Notes under the pieces: generated by a model
What the model saw: only the letters and a program-made list of their open reading frames with translations
The model's database searches: none
Told to the model about the DNA's origin: nothing
In this document: one piece after another, positions 1 through 4,800 of the stretch
Layout: each line of letters begins with the position of its first letter
Numbering within the stretch: the first letter of the stretch is position 1
Translations under genes and position numbers: made by a program
IMG/VR virus record: IMGVR_UViG_3300032462_000086
Location: 1 to 24,412 of that record
DNA: 24,412 nucleotides
From: a virus
Reading direction: 5' to 3' (one strand)

Positions 1-389
1 AACGGTCACTTCACAAAAAGTCACAAAAACCAGAAATTTAGATTGTATATTTATCAATGGGTTATGACGTGAAAAGTGTGATATATTTGCACCGTTACCT
101 CTCCGTGACCTTTTTGTTACCCCATTTTGTTTATATGTCCCAATGTGTTGCAAGATTGAAATTGGGAAAAAGTCACATCACGCCAAAAACTATATACATG
201 TGTGCATGTGCGCTATGGGGCTATGTTTTACGTTACTTTTGTAATGTTATTATATTATTATGTTATGTTATTGATATATATATATAATTAGACGTAACAA
301 TTAAGTCACAAAAAGGTAACGGTGTTACGTCACTGAAATATAACGATATTTTTTTTTGCTTGCGTTTCAACCGTGGATTGTGTTAGTTT
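1..389. promoter_or_regulatory. AT-rich non-coding region with GTCAC/GTNAC repeats
   Basis: I see no convincing gene here; the one open frame (57-287) encodes a sequence with no family features and has no ribosome binding site. The stretch is much richer in A+T than the rest. A 10-bp unit is in tandem at 11-30 (TCACAAAAAG then TCACAAAAAC), AGTCACAAAAA recurs at 304-314, AGTCAC at 171-176, and GTTAC/GTAAC/GTGAC pentamers occur repeatedly in both orientations. Such clusters fit repressor operators, an origin with iterons or an early regulatory region. Which of these applies cannot be decided from sequence alone. Confidence 0.4.
316..328. promoter_or_regulatory. GTAAC-GGT-GTTAC dyad, possible operator
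   Basis: A perfect 5-bp inverted repeat with a 3-bp centre, followed at once by GTCAC. It uses the same pentamer scattered through the left region and lies about 70 bp before the first gene, so a protein-binding site is plausible. The assignment is inferred from symmetry and repetition only. Confidence 0.3.
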
Positions 390-395
390 TTGGAC

Positions 396-896
396 ATGTT
401 AGAAGGCTTTGAACTTGACCCATTGACCGGCGATCCCATCCCTAAAAGGATGGATTCTGTTCACTCTACTTATAGTAGAGTAGTGATGGAGCCGCACGAA
501 TTAGATAATGTTCAGAAGCTTAGCCATGCGGAGCTTGTCGCATTGGTGCAGCGCATGGCTCGTCAGTGTGGATTAGTGGCTCTCATGACACCAGAGCAAT
601 CAACGCAAGCCATCATCGACCGATGCACCGAAAAGGCGCTAAATCGTGATGTAAAAGAGTTCCTGCCCTATGCCAAGGAGTCTTTAGATCGTATGAAAGG
701 TAAGGCTGCTCAGTCAGTAGCGCTCACAGTGGAAGATAAGGGGCTAACAGGGCTTACAACTGATAAGCTTCTGGCGCTTGAGTCACAGATGGCGCTCTTA
801 TTAGGTGAACCAGTCCTGGTAATCCCTCCAATGCCTGATAAGCTAGGGACTGATTTCGGGCTAGGGTGGTTGCTAACATCCTCGCATCCCCCTTAA
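396..896 (+). CDS. putative terminase small subunit
   Basis: A 166-aa soluble protein with no membrane segment. The central part (ALNRDVKEFLPYAKE, then LDRMKGKAAQSV, then GLTTDKLLALE) resembles the pattern of many phage small terminase or packaging-initiation proteins, where a helical segment ends in a D-R-x-x-G-K-A-x-Q-like motif before a short C-terminal acidic stretch. Such proteins recognise phage DNA and hand it to the large subunit. Its place upstream of the large subunit fits, although a tRNA cluster and two small genes lie between. The frame is open from a TTG six bases upstream; the ATG was preferred because neither start has a clear Shine-Dalgarno. No helix-turn-helix is obvious at the N-terminus, so the call rests on family resemblance and context. 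Confidence 0.5.
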   Translation: MLEGFELDPLTGDPIPKRMDSVHSTYSRVVMEPHELDNVQKLSHAELVALVQRMARQCGLVALMTPEQSTQAIIDRCTEKALNRDVKEFLPYAKESLDRMKGKAAQSVALTVEDKGLTGLTTDKLLALESQMALLLGEPVLVIPPMPDKLGTDFGLGWLLTSSHPP

Positions 897-987
897 AAAC
901 CCTATTTCCGACACAATAAACACTAGTCCAATCAAAGCCCTGACAATTTCCCTCAAATAGGAGGCACGGGAATATCTCAGGCACGTG

Positions 988-1003
988 AGGGGTGGACACC
1001 CCT
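988..1003. terminator. small G/C hairpin, weak terminator candidate
   Basis: AGGGGTG pairs perfectly with CACCCCT across a 2-base centre, effectively 6 bp with a loop. It lies 90 bp after the first gene's stop codon. No T-run follows, so it may be a processing hairpin or meaningless. Confidence 0.25.
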
Positions 1004-1092
1004 ATTGAGCGCAGGACCGCACCCCCTATACGTCATTCTCCCACATATCCTCGCCTCTTTGCCACTTAATCGTTCTCTTTCTCAGAATCCTG

Positions 1093-1122
1093 TTGACCAC
1101 CCTGAATGCGCTGTTGTAGATT
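1093..1122 (+). promoter_or_regulatory. possible sigma-70-type promoter before tRNAs
   Basis: TTGACC, an 18-base spacer and TAGATT match the consensus at 5 of 6 and 4 of 6 positions. It lies about 75 bp upstream of the tRNA-like cluster, which would explain separate expression of these RNAs. The match is moderate. Confidence 0.3.
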
Positions 1123-1133
1123 GCAACTTATGG
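1122..1133 (+). repeat. TGCAACTTATGG repeat, copy 1
   Basis: This 12-mer is identical to the one at 1411-1422, so the pair brackets the tRNA cluster. A related copy forms the start region of the large terminase gene. In all three copies the ATG inside the repeat could start a frame; here it opens only a 20-codon frame. Confidence 0.6.
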
Positions 1134-1195
1134 AAAACATCTTTTCTCCAGTAACGGCCTACCATCGACCTCGACAGATTGCGGGTTGGTGAATC

Positions 1196-1259
1196 TGCGC
1201 ACCTATGGTGTAGCGGTCTCCAAAACCGCAAGCCTCGGTTCAAATCCGTGTGGAGCGCA
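1196..1259 (+). tRNA. tRNA-Trp(CCA)-like structure lacking a normal D-arm
   Basis: The anticodon arm is perfect: GCGGT, loop CTCCAAA, ACCGC, giving anticodon CCA with the expected T33 and purine 37. A T-loop TTCAAAT follows with a T-stem that has one T-T mismatch. The ends pair as TGCGCAC/GAGCGCA with one mismatch. Only about 10 bases separate the acceptor strand from the anticodon stem, where a normal tRNA has near 19, so the D-arm is reduced or half deleted. Its last 14 bases are also the 5' part of the next tRNA-like structure, so the two can hardly both be cut from one transcript. It is probably a decayed or fused tRNA. Confidence 0.35.
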
Positions 1260-1309
1260 TCTGGTTCCAAACCAGAGGGTCGAAAGTTCAAATCTTTCCA
1301 CACTGACCA
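1246..1309 (+). tRNA. tRNA-Trp(CCA)-like, D-arm truncated, CCA end encoded
   Basis: The anticodon arm TCTGG-TTCCAAA-CCAGA and the T-arm GAAAG-TTCAAAT-CTTTC both pair perfectly. The acceptor strands CCGTGTG and CACACTG pair at 6 of 7 positions. Discriminator A and a template-encoded CCA follow. Between acceptor and anticodon stem there are only 7 bases (GAGCGCA), which look like the 3' half of an ordinary D-arm, as if its 5' half were deleted. Total length is 64 nt against a usual 73-76. The anticodon CCA would read UGG (Trp). It is either a true D-armless tRNA or a pseudo-tRNA. Confidence 0.45.
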
Positions 1310-1310
1310 T

Positions 1311-1381
1311 TTCGGGTTAGTTTAGTGGCAGAACACATGATTTTGACTCATGTAACGGACGTTCGACCCGTCCACCCGGAA
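1311..1381 (+). tRNA. tRNA-Gln(TTG)
   Basis: A complete cloverleaf of 71 nt. The acceptor TTCGGGT/ACCCGGA pairs fully with one G-T. The D-arm is GTTT-AGTGGCA-GAAC. The anticodon arm CATGA-TTTTGAC-TCATG gives anticodon TTG, reading CAA (Gln). The T-arm GGACG-TTCGACC-CGTCC is perfect and the discriminator is A. No CCA end is encoded, unlike the neighbour one base upstream. Phage tRNAs usually supplement the host pool for late genes. The 3' end of this tRNA begins a 16-base sequence that recurs in the terminase gene. Confidence 0.85.
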
Positions 1382-1390
1382 CGATACAGC
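1375..1390 (+). repeat. 16-bp direct repeat copy 1, at tRNA-Gln 3' end
   Basis: CCCGGAACGATACAGC covers the last bases of the tRNA-Gln and the 9 bases after it. The identical 16-mer lies in the C-terminal extein of the large terminase gene. The 3' ends of tRNA genes are classic recombination targets, but no integrase is visible here and a chance match cannot be excluded. Confidence 0.5.
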
Positions 1391-1407
1391 AACTTATTGT
1401 CTTGACA

Positions 1408-1421
1408 GGGTGCAACTTATG
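1408..1421 (+). repeat. GGGTGCAACTTATG repeat at a gene start
   Basis: This 14-mer is identical to the one at 1831-1844. In both places the terminal ATG is the probable start of a gene, and neither has a strong Shine-Dalgarno. Here a consensus -35 hexamer TTGACA (1402-1407) sits just before it, but no good -10 follows at the right distance. Confidence 0.55.
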
Positions 1422-1631
1422 GGGTTATGTAGTGGCATGTCCTGTGTTTTGTGCAATTTTGGTTCTGTGTCTGATAAGCTAGTTCTTTGTGCGCTGCACT
1501 TTGCTGGCTGGCCGAAGGGTGTGATGCTTGAAGAGTATGTGGGATGCAAGGTTAAGCCTGACGCACGGAAGATTCAGGAGCATTTAGCGTTGACGGTGCG
1601 GTCGCGGTCTGCTGCTGGGTTGGCGAAATGA
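1419..1631 (+). CDS. small cysteine-rich protein of unknown function
   Basis: A 70-aa protein; the ATG in the repeated start sequence is preferred over a GTG nine bases upstream. The N-terminal part has cysteines at about residues 4, 9, 12, 24 and a histidine at 27, the last pair as L-C-A-L-H, which could bind zinc. The C-terminal half is basic and helical in character. Its stop overlaps the start of the next gene as ATGA, so the two are probably co-translated. I do not recognise the family. The position between the tRNAs and the intein-bearing terminase is unusual. Confidence 0.55.
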   Translation: MGLCSGMSCVLCNFGSVSDKLVLCALHFAGWPKGVMLEEYVGCKVKPDARKIQEHLALTVRSRSAAGLAK

Positions 1632-1849
1632 GTGCGTCAAGGGACATAGGTGGGCATCGGTTTGGGCGATTGACTGCGATCGAAAAATGCGGCGTTTACA
1701 ATCGCGAGGCGGTGTGGGCGTGTTCCTGCGACTGTGGTAAACAAACTCAGGTTAAGGTGGGGAATCTGGTGCGGGGAAACACGAAAAGCTGTGGGTGTTT
1801 GCGGAGCACCAAAATTTCAAAGCCGGAAGCGGGTGCAACTTATGACTGA
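1628..1849 (+). CDS. small zinc-ribbon phage protein
   Basis: A 73-aa protein of a widespread small phage family with the pattern G-x-R-F-G-R-L-T near the N-terminus (GGHRFGRLTAIEK), a central W-x-C-x-C-D-C-G (WACSCDCG, residues 30-37) and a final N-T-K-S-C-G-C-L (residues 51-58). The cysteine clusters probably bind one zinc ion. The domain commonly stands next to, or is fused to, HNH or AP2-type homing endonucleases, where it is thought to contact DNA; that role is inferred here. Its start overlaps the previous stop (ATGA), and its end overlaps the terminase start by 8 bases, implying translational coupling. Confidence 0.75.
   Translation: MSASRDIGGHRFGRLTAIEKCGVYNREAVWACSCDCGKQTQVKVGNLVRGNTKSCGCLRSTKISKPEAGATYD
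1831..1844 (+). repeat. GGGTGCAACTTATG repeat at the terminase start
   Basis: This is the second exact copy of the 14-mer, ending in the chosen ATG of the large terminase gene. Because it also forms the 3' end of the zinc-ribbon gene, it encodes residues of both proteins. Confidence 0.55.
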
Positions 1850-4800
1850 CCAGCCAAAGCCGACAAAACTCCCCTTTGATGTTGATATTTACCATGAGTT
1901 GCAGCGGGAACGTGACCGGCGGAAGCTGGAGTTGTATCGTCCTTACGTCAAGCAGCAGCAGTTCCACAAAGCAGGAGGCACGCATAGGGAAATTTTACTT
2001 CGCGCAGGCAATCAGTGTCTTGGCCCGTGGTCGCTTATGGAAACGGATTCTGGGTTGCACCGCTGCGGAGATATTTTTTTCGAGGAAGGTGCCTGTGTTC
2101 AATCGTGGGGCGGTGAATCTCAATGTACTGCTCAAATTTCTTACGGAATCCTTCGGGGGATTGAGCCAGCGTTTCGGATAGTTCTGGAATCGGGTCGTTG
2201 GTTCGATTGTTCGTCCAGTCACCAAATATTGACCGAACACGGCTATTGCCGTATCGACGAGCTAATGTCTCTCTCAAATGGTCTGCGTTTGATTCATAAA
2301 CGCGAAGGTTATCAGGCCAGTTGTGTTGCGTATGGCTATCTCGGTGGTCAATTACCTCAGTTGGCAGCAGATAGCGTCCAAGATGAACTCCCATCACAAG
2401 CCGATGTTCAGCGACATAGCCTGATATTTTCGCATGAGGATGCAGAGGCACGAATATATCAATATACCAATTTTTTTGGAGAATCCGACCTCCATTCCAT
2501 CTTTGCTTGTGGCCGCTTGCAGCGCGAGGCCCTGTACGACAGGTTCGCAGCGCCAAAGATGGAATCAGTCTTTCTACCACTGACAAGTGGACACCAAAAA
2601 AATCTGCAACTTCTTGCTGAGTTTTCACCTAAGATTCTATCATCATCTGAATCTGTTGTTTGTTTCTCAGAAGAGACTTCCCACTCATTTGAACGGGGGC
2701 AATCCCTCGACGGCTTAAATAAGCCTGAATCTGGATTTTTGTTAGGCCAAGCATTTCCGCCATCTCCTGTCGCCCCTATCCTTGACTATTCATCTCAAGA
2801 ATTTTATCGTGATGATTCTCACATGCAGATTTTTTACCCATTGCAATCTCCTCAGTTAATTGGTGGTGAAAGAATAATAGCATACGTCGATATTGGTTTT
2901 CAGCCAATAGTGGACTGTCACGTTCCAAATACAAATAATTATATACTGCAAGGTGTTATCCATCATAATTGTGGCAAAACCTATTCAGCAGCAGCCGAGA
3001 TAGCCATGCACGCTACTGGTAAATATGCGCCATGGTGGGAGGGCCGCAGATTTAAGAAAGCCCCAGTTATCTGGTGTGCTGGTGTGACTGGTGAGGTTAC
3101 AAGGGATACTATCCAGCGTCTTCTAGTGGGTGATTTAGCTAATCCTGGGACTGGCCTTATTCCTGCTGGTGATATAGTGGAAACGGTGCCAAGCAGGGGC
3201 GTTGCGGGACTGATGGATACGCTGCTTGTTAAGCACACAAGTGGTCAAAACACAAGGTTGCGCCTCAAAAATTACGAGCAAGGCCGAGAAAAATTTCAGG
3301 CCGATTCTGTTCAAATCGTGTGGCTGGATGAAGAGTGCGATATTGATTTGTATATGGAAGCCCTGACCAGAACCAATGCTACTGGTGGTTTTCTGATTAT
3401 GACATTTACCCCTCTCAAGGGCATGAGCCAAGTTGTTAGGCGTTTTCTTGTTGATAAGTCCCCTGACAGGTGTGACGTGAATATGACGATTGAGGATGCG
3501 CTGCATATACCTCCGGCAGAGCGCGAAAAAATTATTGCGAGTTATCCTGCGCATGAACGTGCTGCCCGCCTGCGCGGTGTTCCGATGATGGGTTCCGGCC
3601 TGATTTTCCCCGTTGCCGAAGAACTGATTGCCTGTGATCCGATACCTGTTGAAAAAATCCCGAACCACTGGCAGCAACTTGGTGCGCTGGATTTTGGGTG
3701 GGATCATCCGACAGCGGCGGTGAAGATTTTGCATAATACGGATGATGATATTATCTATGTGACTGGGTGCTATAGACGCAGCGAAGCTACGCCGATGCAC
3801 CATGCCAGTGCTTTGAAGCCATGGGGCAATATCAAGTATGCGTGGCCACATGATGGGTTACAGCATGATAAGGGCAGCGGAATCCCGTTGGCCGATATGT
3901 TTCGCAAAGAAGGATTGGACTTGCTACCTGACCATGCCCGTTTCCCTGATGGCAGCAATTCGGTTGAGGCCGGTATTCTGGAAATGCTGACGCGGATGGA
4001 AACAGGGCGGTTCAAGGTGTACCGACATCTGGCAGAATGGTTTGAAGAGTTCAGGATGTACCATCGCTCTGAAGGCAAGATAAAAAAGGAATATGACGAC
4101 ATACTTTGTCTGCATCCAAAAACTAAAATTATAACCGACAAGGGGGCTATCGAAATTGCCAGCCTTGTCGGCACGTCTGGGAAGGTTCTAACCAGAAATG
4201 GTAAATGGGCAAAATACAAAAATTGTAGATTGACCAGGAAGGATGCTGAACTGGTCAAGGTCACTTTTAGTGATGGGCATGAGATTCTTTGCACCCCAAA
4301 CCACAAATTGCTTTCTACTAATAACAAGTGGATATGCGCTATTGACTCTATTGGTATGGTATGCCATGATGCCATAGCGAATAGTAGAGATAAGCAATGG
4401 AAGAAATTAAATATGGAAGAGCGATTTACAGGCTCGGCGATCCCTTTAATCCAAACTATTACATCAGTAAGGGCCATCGTTTCTTGCATTGTGTTATATA
4501 TGAAAAACATTTTGGAAAAATCCCTCCTAAGCACCACATTCATCACAGGAACGGGAACAAGAGAGATAATGACATTTCTAATTTGGAATGTGTGCTGGGT
4601 AGCAAGCATTTATCAGAACACCATAAAGGGCATACAAGAAAACCCGTGTGGGCTTACGAAGCGCAAAAAAAGTGGCGAGAATCTGAAGAGGGTAAAAAAT
4701 TTCTTCATGAGTCTGGTAAAAAAAATCAGCACTTCATGCGCGTCATTCGTCAATTTAAGTGTGAGTGCTGTGGGGTTGATTTTTCAACGCAAGATGTTGG

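Larger units (their letters stand above)
897..1195. other. non-coding gap before the tRNA cluster
   Basis: No supported protein gene. It holds a G/C-rich hairpin near 988, a possible promoter near 1093 and one copy of the TGCAACTTATGG repeat at 1122-1133. That repeat opens a 20-codon reading frame (1130-1192) starting MENIFSPVTAY, which has no ribosome binding site and may be a remnant of a gene start. Open frames on the minus strand here are shadows. Confidence 0.5.
2016..2969 (+). other. intein 1, in the Walker A motif of the terminase
   Basis: A 318-aa protein-splicing element. It begins with Cys1 in block A (CLGPWSLMETDSG). Block B is near residues 60-77 (FDCSSSHQILTE; His69 is the expected catalytic His). 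It ends with block F (IVDCHVPNTNNYIL) and block G (GVIHHN), with a Cys as the first C-extein residue. All residues of a class 1 intein are present. The exteins rejoin as AGNQ-CGKT, restoring the P-loop. Residues about 85-285 match no endonuclease domain in this frame and read as the reverse-frame shadow of an HNH gene on the opposite strand. Confidence 0.9.

Noticed and set aside
57-287. 76-codon open frame in the left leader
   Set aside because: No ribosome site, composition follows the AT-rich leader, and no domain or helpful context.
1130-1192. 20-codon leader peptide gene at the first repeat copy
   Set aside because: No ribosome site and no attenuator-like structure; kept only as a possible remnant.
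1082-1303. Minus-strand open frame across the tRNA cluster
   Set aside because: Its protein is the antisense reading of tRNA genes, a well-known false gene type.
2629-2841. Genome-wide reassignment of TAG to an amino acid
   Set aside because: Several well-supported genes end in TAG (terminase, pre-portal, cement, staple-like, GNAT-like), followed directly by the next gene, and no CTA-anticodon tRNA is visible.
3135-3851. 238-codon minus-strand frame across the terminase ATPase region
   Set aside because: It lies opposite well-conserved extein sequence and shows no family features.
3770-4609. 279-codon minus-strand frame overlapping terminase and intein 2
   Set aside because: No recognisable motif, unlike the HNH frames; it crosses an extein-intein boundary and reads as a hydrophobic shadow.
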